Origin: Argopecten irradians
Taxonomy: Eukaryota > Mollusca > Bivalvia > Pectinida > Pectinidae
Direction of reading: 5' to 3'
NCBI RefSeq assembly: GCF_041381155.1
Contig: NC_091142.1
Span: forward strand, 37,683,604 to 37,747,603
DNA: 64,000 bases
In this document: positions 1 to 10,804 of the stretch, in pieces
Layout of the letters: every line of letters begins with the position of its first letter
How positions within the stretch are numbered: position 1 is the stretch's first letter
Notes under the pieces: model-generated
Told to the model about the DNA's origin: nothing
Databases searched by the model: none
Seen by the model: only the letters and a program-made list of their open reading frames with translations
Program-made: the position numbers and the translations under genes

Positions 1-985
1 TAGAATCAAAACACATAATGATTAATGTGTAATTATTTCTTTATGTAATGTGTGCTATGTAAAATCAAACAAATAATGATTAATGTGTAATGTTTTCTTT
101 ATGTAATGTGTGTCATGTAGAATAAACACATAATGATTAATGTTATGTAATGTGTGCATGTAAATAAAAATAATGATAGTGTAATGTTTTATGTAATGTG
201 TGTCATGTAGAATCTAAACAAGTAATGATTAATGTGTAATGTTTAATGTAATGTGTGTCATGTAGAATCAAACAAGTAATGATTATGTGTAATGTTTTTA
301 TGTAATGTGTGTCATGTAGAATCAAAACAAGTAATGATTAATGTGTAAAGTTATTATATGTAATGTGTGTCATGTAGAATCAAAACAAGTAATGATTAAT
401 GTGTAATGTTTATTATATGTAATGTGTGTCATGTAGAATCAAAACAAGTAATGATTAATGTGTAATGTTATTATATGTAATGTGTGTCATGTAGAATCAA
501 AACAAGTAATGATTAATGTGTAATGTTATTATATGTAATGTGTGTCATGTAGAATCAAAACAAGTAATGATTAATGTGTAATGTCTTATTATATGTAATG
601 TGTGTCATGTAGAATCAAACACACATAATGATTGATGTTTTATGTTATTATATGTAATGTGTGTCATGTAGAATCAAAACAAGTAATGATTAATGTGTAA
701 TGTTATTATATGTAATGTGTGTCATGTAGGATAAAAACAAATAATGATTAATGTGTAATGTCATTATATGTAATGTGTGTCATGTAGGATAAAAACAAAT
801 AATGATTAATGTGTAATGTTATTATATGTAATGTGTGTCATGTAGAATAAAAACAAATAATGTTTAATGTGTAATGTTTTTATATGTAATAGGTGTCATG
901 TAGAATCTAAACAAACAATGATCTTTTTTTATTTTTTCTATATGCATGTAATGTGTCATGAAGAATCAAACAAATATCATTATAC
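1..985. repeat. 58-60 bp tandem satellite, about 16 copies
   Basis: The left edge of the window lies inside a tandem array. Each unit holds the words ATGTAATGTGTGTCATGTAG and AGTAATGATTAATGTGTAA, and the spacing between copies is about 58-60 bp. Copies between about 300 and 850 are nearly identical, while those at 100-250 and after 850 carry small deletions or substitutions, as is usual at the edges of an array. The array continues beyond the left edge, so its full size is unknown. No coding function is supported. Confidence 0.9.
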
Positions 986-1452
986 TCGTAAGTAACATCT
1001 GGCTGCATTAAATTGATTGAACTTAGTCTATTAGAATGGAGTATTGCATTCATGAATTGTTGACTCAAAATCATATTATTGTTATGTCTGAAATAAGCGA
1101 GAGACACGATGATTCTGCACTCCGATTTATGTGTTAGATCACAGCATAAAGATTACCTGCTCATTACGATCACTCTCTGGGGGTTCCAAATTACCAACTC
1201 TAACAGCAGTCATTCTCTGTATAAATACGCTTACATGTATCATTTTTCACTTATTCAGAACCAATAAAAGAAATATTCCATAGCCATATATATGAAGGAA
1301 TATGGCTAATAGATAATGATTGTATCAGTTGAATAAGATAATCATTCATGTATGCCTTAGCATCAAGAAATAAGACCACCAGTGTAATTTGTTATACAGT
1401 GTTTATTTATAAAAATGCATTTGTGAATATAAAAATATGCTGTTCAACTCAC
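986..1452. other. AT-rich intronic or intergenic DNA
   Basis: I see no coding exon, RNA gene or repeat in this stretch. It lies between the satellite and a candidate minus-strand exon and may be intron of the same gene. Confidence 0.5.
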
Positions 1453-1536
1453 CTCGTCAAGCTTTCGGAATGTTTCTAGTTTGTTGTCACCAATTCCATT
1501 GCCTACATTCTCTAACATGTCTGTCTTTGAATTTTC
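1453..1536 (-). CDS. Candidate 84-bp internal exon, possibly of the ZIP transporter
   Basis: On the minus strand this segment is preceded by a pyrimidine-rich acceptor (TTTCTGCAG) and followed by a strong donor (GAG then GTGAGT). It is exactly 28 codons long with phase 0 at both ends, and only that frame is open; the other two have stops. The peptide is polar, beginning ENSKTDMLENVG and ending KLETFRKLDE. It lies downstream of the SLC39 exons in the same orientation, and a polar segment would suit the large cytosolic loop between membrane spans 3 and 4 of ZIP proteins, but I see no family motif. It could belong to another gene. Confidence 0.4.
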
Positions 1537-2434
1537 CTGCAGAAAGAAAAAAATATATACATATGAATATACATATAAATCAAACGAATACCGACTTCGA
1601 AACATATTTCATACAAACATCTACACTCACTTCAACATGATGATTGGAGAAACTGAATGGAGTAGGACAAAACCGACAAATGTAAATAATGATCAAGATC
1701 CAATTTATGTCACAGCTTACTCCTCTTTTTTATATGATTGGCTTAACTTCCTATTATGAGATGGGGTCATTAAAGGACGATCTCCTCTGTATGTGATGTG
1801 TTTCTAGTATAGATGTGGATGTATTGTGAGGCTGTGATATATTCGGACGGTAAGAATTTGCAGGTGACATAAGATTAATAAACCAATCATTTATTTAGTA
1901 TGACATCATAGTGTCAGCTGCTAATCAAATATTCTACAGAAAAGTATCACAAACAATTCAGTTTTTGTGAACACAAATCGCATGTATAATAAATAAAGCG
2001 GGCATTTGAAAAGGAACAGCAGCATCAAAACCAACATAGCATATAACGCATAAATAAAAATGATAACTTTTGGATTGACTTGTTTGGATTACTGCCAAAG
2101 CACCTAATTAGTGTCTGTTAACCAAGATATTTATTTATTGAAGTTTTGAAATCATCAACAGAATTTCTCGCTTGAGTAAACAAATAATTATTACAGTAAA
2201 CGACAGAAGAAACAGGTGTACAATCAAAGAAATATTATGTCATTTTTATCATAGTTATCGAGCGATCATGGGTTTAAATCCATTACAGTTGATACCGCGG
2301 GTACAACAAGGAATGCTAATTTATATCATGAATGTTTAGCAGTATGGTAAGAGATTCAAGTTAATTTCATTTCGTATTATAAAGTGTAGCAGTTAGGGAT
2401 CCCAATAAATTTTGTTTTATACGATAGATGGAGT
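1537..2434. other. No recognisable gene; AT-rich DNA
   Basis: Nothing beyond AT-rich, low-information sequence is visible. It is probably intron between the candidate exon at 1453-1536 and the ZIP exons to the right. Confidence 0.5.
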
Positions 2435-2700
2435 AAGAAAGAAACATTGTAATCTTTATCAAACATATTTAGGTTAAATAGTTGTTAAATATTTTACTGT
2501 TGCGATGAACTACCGATCTCCACATACATTATACGGACTGACAGACGACATCAGAAAGAAACATTATAATCTTTATCTTAGGTTAAATATTTGTTAAATA
2601 TTTAACTGTTGCGATGAACTACCGATCTCCACATACATAATACGGAATGACAGACGACATAAGACAGAAACATTATAATCTTTATCATTGGTTAAATATT
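2435..2700. repeat. 111-117 bp tandem repeat, about 2.3 copies
   Basis: The segment starting at AGAAAGAAACATT recurs at about 2435, 2552 and 2663. Each copy includes TTGCGATGAACTACCGATCT and a CAGACGACAT word. The last copy is cut short. It is a small, recent-looking local duplication with no coding potential. Confidence 0.8.
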
Positions 2701-3800
2701 TTAAATATGATTGCTAGCTTAAAAATGCTCCATATTAAATATTGATGTTTTAGAACCCACACTGCTTTAACAAAGGGAATATAGAGTAGAAACTGTGTGC
2801 CATTCTACCACTGTAGTTGAGCTGGACGTTAATTATGGAAATGTACACTTCATTAGATAATGAATTTAACTTTATCAAACGTGTGTATTATTACATTAAT
2901 GATAGCATAAATCTTACTTCAAATGCTTGCGGAAATATAATATAATCCTAATTTATATCGGAGAACAGGTGTTTTATTCTAGTCATGTATATGCTATCAT
3001 AAATGTGTCACAGAATGTTATGAACACTTCACAGATGCAGTAGCATAATAAACATATTTCATAATTCATTTAACACACATGCTTTAAATGACAATGCTTG
3101 TATCTCGGCAATTATTCAAAACCGTAATATATGATAAATGAAAGAGAAAATTAATTATTTCAGAAACAGTCTTTCTAAACAGATACGCCTTTGGTGACTT
3201 AAATGTGTTTGGTCATACCTGTACGCCATTGTTCACATAGGGTGTGTGTACAAGTGACAATTATCGGGACTTGGCATGGTGGTACCAGCGCTATCTCGAT
3301 TCATGTCTTCTTCGGAAACACAAATGCATAATGTTTTAGAACATGAAACGCAAAAATTATATTTCTTTATCAGTGACGTATTGAAACGGCGTGAATCAAT
3401 ATTAAACGGCACTGGCTTCAATAAAAGAATACAAAAGACAAGTTACCTTATTAAATTTAAAGAACATTTATTATAAAATTGCTGGTACATGTAACTTGCC
3501 TCTTGTGATGATAATGTTCATCGGAGAGAAACAGAGAAAAACAATGGAAAGGAGAGGAAAAAGAAGAATAAAACCTTGTACTATATTGAGCAGAAAGCAC
3601 TATCATACATTGGATAAGTTTTGAATAGGCTTAAAATTTTATGTATGTTAGATTCTCTATTCACGGAATACTGGCTATAGAATAGTGAGCATTGCGCCAT
3701 GCCCGAGATCAGTAGAGATAGTGTTCCATTAATGTGTCACCATTACCGAGTAGACAGTATGGTTGCTAGGCGTTGCCATAGATACTTACTCCATTTAAGT
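2701..3800. other. No supported gene
   Basis: AT-rich DNA with scattered short open frames. A 62-codon minus-strand frame at 3233-3421 was considered and rejected. A good minus-strand donor (ACAG then GTATGA) occurs near 3218 but lacks a credible acceptor. Confidence 0.45.
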
Positions 3801-3827
3801 GTAGTGTGGCCATGATAACCTCCAGCA

Positions 3828-3873
3828 TATAAAAGGCGTAGATACCTGTTGACAAACAAGACTAGATTTTAGG
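3828..3873 (+). promoter_or_regulatory. Possible core promoter and first-exon donor
   Basis: A good TATA box (TATAAAAGG, 3828-3836) is followed about 40 bp later by TTTTAG and a GTAAAA donor-like site. Just upstream (about 3761-3780) is GGTTGCTAGGCGTTGCC, two spaced GTTGCYA half-sites resembling RFX-type X-box halves. Together these could mark a plus-strand transcription start with a short non-coding first exon. No downstream coding exon was found, so this is only a candidate. Confidence 0.25.
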
Positions 3874-3918
3874 TAAAACCATTTGTTATTCTGTATTTGC
3901 ATATAAAATTGTTATATG

Positions 3919-4032
3919 TCTTTGCTGGTAGGTACTAATTTGACGCCATGTTTTTGTGAGCGTAATGGCAGACATTTCAGAGAAATGGACGTGAATTTCA
4001 CAAAATAATGAATGTCACAATCGATCCCTACA
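3919..4032. mobile_element. Divergent copy of a short MITE-like repeat (same family as 27638-27762)
   Basis: This stretch aligns by eye with 27638-27762. Shared landmarks in order are CTTTGC-GGTAGGTA, TGACGYCATG, GAGCGTAA, a GGGAATT/GTGAATT word, CACAAAATRATRATGTC and GATNCCTAC. The ends of the better copy are inverted repeats around GGTAGGTA/TACCTACC, so both are probably remnants of one small non-autonomous DNA transposon. This copy is the more decayed. Confidence 0.5.
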
Positions 4033-4784
4033 CACATTTGGGGTAACTCTGCAAAATGCAAAGTCAGGAATATCAGGCAACTGCATTTATGTTCCGAAAA
4101 CACGCGCATTTGATTTATTAAAGTGACTACATAAGCAAACAATAAACCAATTATTAACTAAATAACATACTATACCATCTTTCCGAATGAAATGGTTAGT
4201 ATCGCTTAATCCCTTACTTCTTTACTCTCCTTTTAGGGTATTGATTTTAGAAGACTTGAGAAGTCCTCTTTTCTAATAAATACAATACCACTCAGTAGTT
4301 TAAGGGTGTACTGAGAAGTCAAAATTTTCTTGTATTAAACTTTTTTTCTCATACATATTTTTGGAAAAAGGACTTTATACCATAGAAGAAAAGTGAAGAA
4401 AACATATGTCCGTGTGCTCGTTTATGAGCTTTTGTCACTCAAAAATACCTAGTTGACAAAATACTGTATTTTATGGGAATTTTTTTTTCCGTTTTCACCA
4501 TGCATATACACAAGAGATTACAGTAATAATTTCCTATTGAGGAGTTTGATATGTATAGGTGTTTACAAAATTCATTTCCCAGTGGTCTTCTTTAAATATA
4601 TACTAGTTATGATTAATAAGTCTCATTTCTTTTCTCAGAATAACATTATATGCTACCCCTAAATTTTAAGCTACAAAATAACTAGTTCGACCATTTCTGC
4701 CAATTTTAACCCTTCATAGAAAAAGTTCTGGTTTTGAATGTTTGTAAATATATTGCATATCTTTTTCTAAATCAGGCAGAAAAA
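4033..4784. other. No supported gene
   Basis: AT-rich sequence with no exon or repeat I can name. A 69-codon frame at 4453-4662 has the biased composition of translated AT-rich DNA and no splice or family support. Confidence 0.45.
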
Positions 4785-4786
4785 TA

Positions 4787-5825
4787 CGATGGCCGAGAGC
4801 GGCCTGCCATTATTTTTTACAAAATAAAAATGTCATGACACTTTTTAGTCGAAAAGTGTAGGGCAAATATTTTTTTAATAAAAAAAAATCTGTCATGACA
4901 CTTTTAAGTCAAAAATTGTCGGGCAAATATTTTTTTAATAAAAAAAAATCTGTCATGACACTTTTTGACTTAAAAGTGTCATGACAGATTTTTTTTTAGG
5001 TTTAATCGGCAGGATTAAGTTGATGAAAGGCGGCAAACAACAGTATTTATCACAACATGAAATGGGAAAAATAATAATTGAATGTTACACTATAATGTAC
5101 GTCAAATAGGACGCTTTTTACAATGCATATTGTGATTTCATATGTTATTAACCAACATTACACTTCTACACTTACTTACCGTAGTGCTTAGAGTACCAGA
5201 CAATAAAAACTAACAAGTCATTCAAGTGTAATCAATCGTTACAGGAGACTCTGGTGGTAAGTATATGTTTAATTATAGGGAACTATGCTACAAATATATT
5301 ATTTCAATAATGTTACTAGCATCACTCATTTAATAGTTAAAGATATTTTGGATACTGAGTAACATTTCTCCAGATATACATTCAGAAGTAAAACGATAAC
5401 ATAGCATGAAATATTACACCTACACGCTAAGAAAGTTCAAATTTCTACTTTTCATTTTGTTAATCAGCATTGTGTAAATATTCTCTCATCTCATTGTCAA
5501 TCCGTTAGGTATAGTACGATTTATGACCGGAATTATCATTTTATCCATTTCATGTTGTGATAAATACTGTTGTTTGCCGCCTTTCATCAACTTAATCCTG
5601 CCTATTAAACCTGAGAACAGAACACCTTCGGTGCTGTATCAAATTGACATTCCTCTCATTCCTCTACCTCACAGTAAAAAATGTGTCATGACACTTTTTG
5701 ACTTAAAAGTGTCATGACAGATTTTTTTTTTTATTAAAAAATATTTGACCGACACTTTTCGCCTAAAAAGTGTCATGACATTTTTATTTTATAAAAAAAT
5801 AATGGCAGGCCGCTCTCGGCCATCG
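4787..5825. mobile_element. Foldback (MITE-like) DNA element with long terminal inverted repeats and TA target duplication
   Basis: The ends are inverted copies: CGATGGCCGAGAGCGGCCTG at the left and its complement at the right, each flanked by TA (4785-4786 and 5826-5827). The inverted repeats are long and compound. The left arm (to about 5070) holds several TGTCATGACACTTTT palindromic words and then GGCAGGATTAAGTTGATGAA, which recurs inverted at about 5585-5605. A TA target duplication suggests Tc1/mariner-type mobilisation. No transposase is present; the 64-codon frame at 5523-5717 lies in the arm and has no recognisable product. Confidence 0.75.
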
Positions 5826-6082
5826 TAGAAAAATGGGGAGTCCGTGTGCTTACATTTTTGCCCCATTTAAATATTTTGTTATTTTTCAATATTTCAGAGT
5901 AAAAAAATAAAAGTACTAAAAATACCATTAAATGCAAAAATAAAGTGACAAAAGTGTATCATTTCACGTATTAATGTTCAATGTTTTAATTTCCACGAAC
6001 TAGTTAAGATTTACAGCAAAAAATAGCTCGATACAGCTAAAAATGGCGCATTGATGATTTAAGTAAAAAATTTAAGAAAAAA
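5034..6082. repeat. Tandem segmental duplication, unit 1
   Basis: From CAAACAACAGTATTTATCAC at about 5034 to the poly-A-rich stretch near 6080, this segment is repeated immediately to its right. It includes most of the foldback element, its right end, and about 250 bp of flanking DNA. The duplication therefore happened after the foldback element inserted. The sequence matches unit 2 closely. Confidence 0.85.
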
Positions 6083-7049
6083 ATGCAAACAACAGTATTT
6101 ATCACAACATGAAATGGAAAAATGATAATTGAATGTTACACTATAATGTAAGCTTAGAGTACCAGACAATAAAAACTAACAAGTCATTCAAGTGTAATCA
6201 ATCGTTACAGGAGACTCTGGTGGTAAGTATATGTTTAATTATAGGGAACTATGCTACAAATATATTATTTCAATAATGTTACTAGCATCACTCATTTAAT
6301 AGTTAAAGATATTTTGGATACTGAGTAACATTTCTCCAGATATACATTCAGAAAAAACAGATAACATAGCATGAAATATTACACCTACACGCTAAGAAAG
6401 TTCAAATTTCTACTTTTCATTTTGTTAATCAGCATTGTGTAAATATTCTCTCATCTCATTGTCAATCCGTTAGGTATAGTACGATTTATGACCGGAATTA
6501 TCATTTTATCCATTTCATGTTGTGATAAATACTGTTGTTTGCCGCCTTTCATCAACTTAATCCTGCCGATTAAACCTGAGAACAGAACACCTTCGGTGCT
6601 GTATCACATTGACATTCCTCTCATTCCTCTACCACACAGTAAAAAATGTGTCATGACACTTTTTGACTTAAAAGTGTCATGACAGATTTTTTTTTTATTA
6701 AAAAATATTTGACCGACACTTTTCGCCTAAAAAGTGTCATGACATTTTTATTTTATAAAAAAAATAATGGCAGGCCGCTCTCGGCCATCGTAGAAAAATG
6801 GGGAGTCCGTGTGCTTACATTTTTGCCCCATTTAAATATTTGTTATTTTTCAATATTTCAGAGTAAAAAAATATAAAAGTACTAAAAATACCATTAAATG
6901 CAAAAATAAAGTGACAAAAGTGTATCATTTCACGTATTAATGTTCAATGTTTTAATTTCCACGAACTAGTTAAGATTTACAGCAAAAAATAGCTAGATAC
7001 AACTAAAAACATCGCGCATTGATGATTTAAGTAAAAAATTTAAGAAAAA
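6083..7049. repeat. Tandem segmental duplication, unit 2
   Basis: This is the second copy of the roughly 1-kb unit. It lacks about 85 bp found in unit 1 (roughly 5100-5190) and has scattered single-base changes. It ends at AAAATTTAAGAAAAA, beyond which the sequence is unique. It carries the right terminal repeat of the foldback element (ending at 6790) but no left terminal repeat, so this copy cannot be an independent insertion. The same 64-codon frame recurs at 6488-6682. Confidence 0.85.
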
Positions 7050-8096
7050 TGAACTCAAATTTTGCTTCTTCTCAAAATGAAAAAAGACATTTTTTAAAAA
7101 TGGGCCGCCAAATGGGCTATTTCTTAAAATCACTGTCCAAAAAAAATCTACTGAAAATAGAAATGTATTTTTTGACAAAATTGATTAATTTTGTTTGAAA
7201 ATCACGTAACTTATTTGATCTATGTCGAAACGAAACTCTAATGGGACTGAAACCTCATAGAATCCACCGTTAAATAATTATGGTTCATTCATTTATATCC
7301 ACAAGGCGCATTCCCATTTAAAACCAAAATAACTTCTTTGTACTTCCTGTTTGCTATGTCTAAGGTATATCTATTATCACAACTACCTGACGTCACGGCG
7401 TCTTTTCAGATAGATAAATATCTCAGTAGCTCACAGAAGTATGAACTTTCATCAATTTATTTTCCCAGAAATATTCACATTTACAATCAAACTATCAGAG
7501 AAGATATTTAAAATTCTTTGTATACATATTTACCATCACAACTACCTGACGTCACGACGTGTTGCATTGTTCAAATTCCTTCTTTGTACTCAATCATTTA
7601 ACTAAAAAGCCCTTAGGCTTATAGGTACAAAATATGTATACATATGTATAATAACATTTGTAGATATGTTTACAATGCAGTTTAGATAGTGGAGAATGAC
7701 ATCAAATACAAAATTCGCTATACAATAAAATAACGTAATATCAACTTTGACATACAAGTATGACAAGATATATGTATTTTGATCATCGTCTCTTTAAAAC
7801 TAAATAAAAGTATTTCCCTATATTAGAAAAGTCTCTGACATTTATTATACTGCAGCTTTACCCGCCTTTGATGGCAGGGGTGAATTTTAACATGATGAAT
7901 GTATGTGCATACATTACGTCTTTTTCTTAGAACATTACAAAGCAATGCATTACACTAATAAAACATGGGGTAATTCACACTCACAAACACATGACGTAAC
8001 ATATAATATCTTACCCGTGAGAGCCAATAACAATATGTAAATACGGAGTTGTTTTATACCATTTTTCGCACACTTTAATCCTGTGTGTAATCTTAC
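7050..8096. other. Intronic DNA of the ZIP gene; minor repeats
   Basis: No coding exon is visible. The 22-bp phrase around AACTACCTGACGTCACG occurs twice (about 7377 and 7533). The stretch lies directly after a splice donor of the minus-strand transporter gene, so it is probably intron. Confidence 0.5.
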
Positions 8097-8241
8097 CTAT
8101 GACGACGACCAGACAGTACCAGACGTAAGGCTCCACGTGAAACCCTTCACCGTGCTCATCATGGTCATCATCCTCATGGGTTTCGTTACCCGAATGTTCT
8201 TCATCTTCATGGTCATCGTGATGACTGTGTAGACCAAGAGC
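8097..8241 (-). CDS. SLC39/ZIP metal transporter, exon with His-rich loop (partial gene)
   Basis: This is a coding exon of a ZIP-family zinc/iron/manganese importer, continuing from the exon at 9604-9779. The acceptor is TATTTTAG before GCTCTTGG and the donor is GTAAGA. The translation starts ALGLHSHHDDHEDEE, which completes the family phrase HLIPEALGLH of membrane span 2. It then has an acidic, histidine-rich metal-binding loop (HDEHGEGFHVEP), and ends YVWYCLVVVIG, the start of membrane span 3. The exon enters in phase 0 and leaves one base over. Later exons with the HExPHE motif of spans 4-5 were not found and must lie left of the window or be missed. The His loop and span motifs point to the LIV-1 subfamily (ZIP4/12 or ZIP8/14 type). 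Confidence 0.9.
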
Positions 8242-8254
8242 CTAAAATAGCAAT

Positions 8255-8550
8255 ATTCATCATTGATGGTGATGTGTTGATGTTAATATGGTGTTATATT
8301 AACCTGCGGTTATAATTGACATTGATGTTGGACTTTTTTCAGGTCACTATGGTGTTATATTAACCTCCGATGATAACATACATTGATGTTGGACCTTGTT
8401 CAGGTCACTATGGTGTTATATCAACCTGCGGTTATAATTGACATTGATGTTGGACCTTTTTCAGGTCACTATGGTGTTATATTAACCTACGATGATAATA
8501 AACATCCTGATAGACTTTTGTTGAGATCACTAAGGTGTTATATTAACCTG
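8255..8550. repeat. About 61-bp intronic tandem repeat, 4-5 copies
   Basis: The phrase CACTATGGTGTTATATTAACCT, with TTGATGTTGGACYTTTTTCAG between copies, recurs every 61-62 bp. Copies differ by several bases. The array starts immediately upstream of the acceptor of the 8097-8241 exon, in the minus-strand sense. Confidence 0.8.
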
Positions 8551-9364
8551 GCTAAAGAATCAACATTTTGTATAATTTACCCTTTACTATTAAGTTATCA
8601 TTAAGATAATAAAACAATAATTACCTGTCAAGCTATGTCACTAATTAAAGGTAATATATTCATCAGCCTTTATCGTGGAACTTGAGTAATAAATGTCGAC
8701 ACTTAAATTGTCATTGCTGAGCAGAAATGATTCTGAATTGTTTAAATATAACAAACTGTTATATCATGAAGATATAACACAAAAGGTACCGACGATCATC
8801 CAGCAGTTTGTAGGTATGACTGAGAGTATTAATGTGTATTACAAGTTGGTTAAGAATAAGCACCATGATGGCAAGTCTATCATTTAATTAAGTAGTGGTG
8901 TCACCATTTTTCATTTTTCAAAATTGTTTGCAAACTGGGTAAATCCGCGCGAATTTGCAAATAACGTATCGGTCAACAAGAGTAGAAATTGGCTCTTAGA
9001 TTTTACAAAAATAGCTTTATCATACACTGGGTCATATTGTAAATAGACTAGCAGACATATATAATTGTATATAATCAGTAAACCATATAAATAATGTCTC
9101 GCCCCGGACAATCTGCCACGCGTTGTAGGCTATATATGGCACAGTGCATAGTCAAGCGCCTAAAATTCCATCAGTCTCTCTCCCATTGTCAGCTGTTGAT
9201 GATAACACTTGAAGCGTAAAATTCTAGAAAGTAAGTCATATCCCAAATATCCCAAAGCCTTTATCGCTTTCGCTTCCTCAGTCGACTGTCATTTATTTTT
9301 CTTGATACTAAAATACAAAGAGGGTAATCACAACTCCTGGTAAGGCCAAAGTAATATGTCTGTT
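8551..9364. other. ZIP intron, no further exon seen
   Basis: A 64-codon frame at 8693-8887 has no family match and no splice support. Otherwise the stretch is AT-rich intron. Confidence 0.5.
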
Positions 9365-9590
9365 TAGGGTTACATTGGCAAAAAATATTGGGTCGGTAGG
9401 TCGGGAGAATTTTTTCTCTTTTTAGTGCCTTTCACTCTAAAATAATGGACGGAACCGGAGTCTGAGATCGAAATCCCGTCTTTTATTTTATTTTTTTCGT
9501 ATAAAAGTGGGAAAAAATAGGGTCGGGGGTAAAATTAGGGTCGCTCGGGTAACCCGAAACAAACATTTTATTTTTTTTTTGTCTAAAACA
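9365..9590. repeat. Possible dispersed repeat in ZIP intron
   Basis: This segment has a different texture from its neighbours: GGGTCGG words (TTGGGTCGGTAGGTCGGG, ATAGGGTCGGGGG, GGGTCGCTCGGGTAACCCG) separated by poly-T/poly-A runs, and a short palindrome at CGGGTAACCCG. It looks like a non-autonomous element, but I could not define terminal repeats or a target duplication. Confidence 0.35.
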
Positions 9591-9603
9591 AGATTCCTCT
9601 TAC

Positions 9604-9779
9604 CTCTGGTATCAGGTGGAGGAGAGCATCTGAGGCCAAAGTGCCGACAGCCAGTCCCATAAACACTGACAAGAGGACGTGGTAGGCATTTTTATGATTC
9701 CTGGATATTGGTATCACGAAAACTGCCCCGATAGAACACAGGCAGCAGAGGATATTGGCTAAAGTGCCGTAGCCGTAAA
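9604..9779 (-). CDS. SLC39/ZIP metal transporter, exon with membrane spans 1 and 2
   Basis: The acceptor is TTTACTTACAG and the donor CCAGAG then GTAAGA. The reading frame continues from a single base left by the 10771-10804 exon and ends in phase 0. The peptide begins IYGYGTLANILCCLCSIGAV, the hallmark first membrane span of ZIP proteins. It continues VIPISRNHKNAYHVLLSVF and GLAVGTLASDALLHLIPE, the conserved second span with the S/D-A-L-HLIPE metal-pathway motif. Known members move Zn2+ (also Fe2+, Mn2+, Cd2+) into the cytosol across the plasma or vesicle membrane. Together with the 8097-8241 exon this fixes the family firmly. The exact paralogue is not decidable because the ectodomain and spans 4-8 are not seen. 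Confidence 0.93.
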
Positions 9780-9878
9780 CTGTAAGTAAAACAGTACATG
9801 ATATATTCTTTAAAGTAGATTAATGCCCCACTTCATTCTTTAATGGTATTCAAAATATGCAATTATAGCATTTCACAC

Positions 9879-10570
9879 AGGTCGATACCTGGATAAATAA
9901 ACACATGAAAATATTCACCTGACTGAAGTCGATATCTGGATGTATTAACACAAGAAAATATTAACCTGACTGAAGTCAATATCTGGATGTATTAACACAA
10001 GAAAATATTAACCTGACTGAAGTCGATATCTGGATGTATCAACACAAGAAAATATTCACCTGACTGAAGTCGATATCTGGATGTATCAACACAAGAAAAT
10101 ATTAACCTGACTGAAGTTGATATCTGGATGTATTAACACAAGAAAATATTAACCTGACTGAAGTTGATATCTGAATGTATTAACACAAGAAAATATTAAC
10201 CTGACTCAAGTCGATATCTGGATGTATTAACACAAGAAAATATTAACCTGACTCAAGTCGATATCTGGATGTATTAACACAAGAAAATATTCACCTGACT
10301 GAAGTCGATATCTGGATGTATCAACACAAGAAAATATTAACCTGACTGAAGTCGATATCTGGATGTATCAACACAAGAAAATATTAACCTGACTGAGGTC
10401 GATACCTGGATGTATTAACATAAGAAAATATTAACCTGACTGAGGTCGATACCTGGATGATTTAACACAAGAAAATATTAACTTGACTGAGGTCGAAACC
10501 TGGATATATCAACACATGAAAATATCAACCTGACTGAAGTCGATTCTTGGATGTTTAAACACAAGAAAAT
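9879..10570. repeat. 47-bp minisatellite in ZIP intron, about 14-15 copies
   Basis: The unit ACCTGACTGAAGTCGATATC plus TGGATGTATTAACACAAG and AAAATATT repeats with a 47-bp period. Inner copies differ mainly at AAGTCG/AAGTTG/AGGTCG and at TATTAACA/TATCAACA. The outer copies are more diverged. The array fills most of the intron between two coding exons of the transporter. Confidence 0.92.
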
Positions 10571-10770
10571 AATATTGACAGACCACTTGGGAATGATTTT
10601 AGTTTCCTGGCATAAAGGTGGTCTGTTGAATGATAAATAAGGTTAAACAACGTGAATGATCGTTATCCGAAAGATATGGAAACACAAGGGTACATGGCAA
10701 AAAAACTGAAAAAGTTATTTACCTCATTGATAGTATCACAAAAAGACCATATACATGCACCTATACTTAC

Positions 10771-10804
10771 TTTCAGCATCTGTAGGCATCCTGATTTTTC
10801 AATT
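10771..10804 (-). CDS. Short ZIP exon carrying a possible start codon
   Basis: This 34-bp exon has a strong pyrimidine-rich acceptor (TTTTCTCTTCCCCAG) and an excellent donor (GAAA then GTAAGTA). In the frame needed to join the next exon it reads a TGA, then ATG CCT ACA GAT GCT GAA A, giving MPTDAE and then IYGYGTL. The stop six bases into the exon means that, with this acceptor, translation has to start at the ATG at 10789. The product would lack a long extracellular domain and signal peptide. Alternatively a second AG (AAAAATCAG) could be used to join an upstream ectodomain exon; that acceptor has a poor pyrimidine tract. Confidence 0.6.

Noticed and set aside
3218-3421. Minus-strand frame of 62 codons with a good donor just after it
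   Set aside because: The frame ends in a stop before the donor, and the frame that reaches the donor has no acceptable acceptor.
5523-6682. Two copies of a 64-codon frame (MTGIIILSISCCDKYCC)
   Set aside because: The identity results from the tandem duplication of a foldback element arm; no recognisable protein feature.
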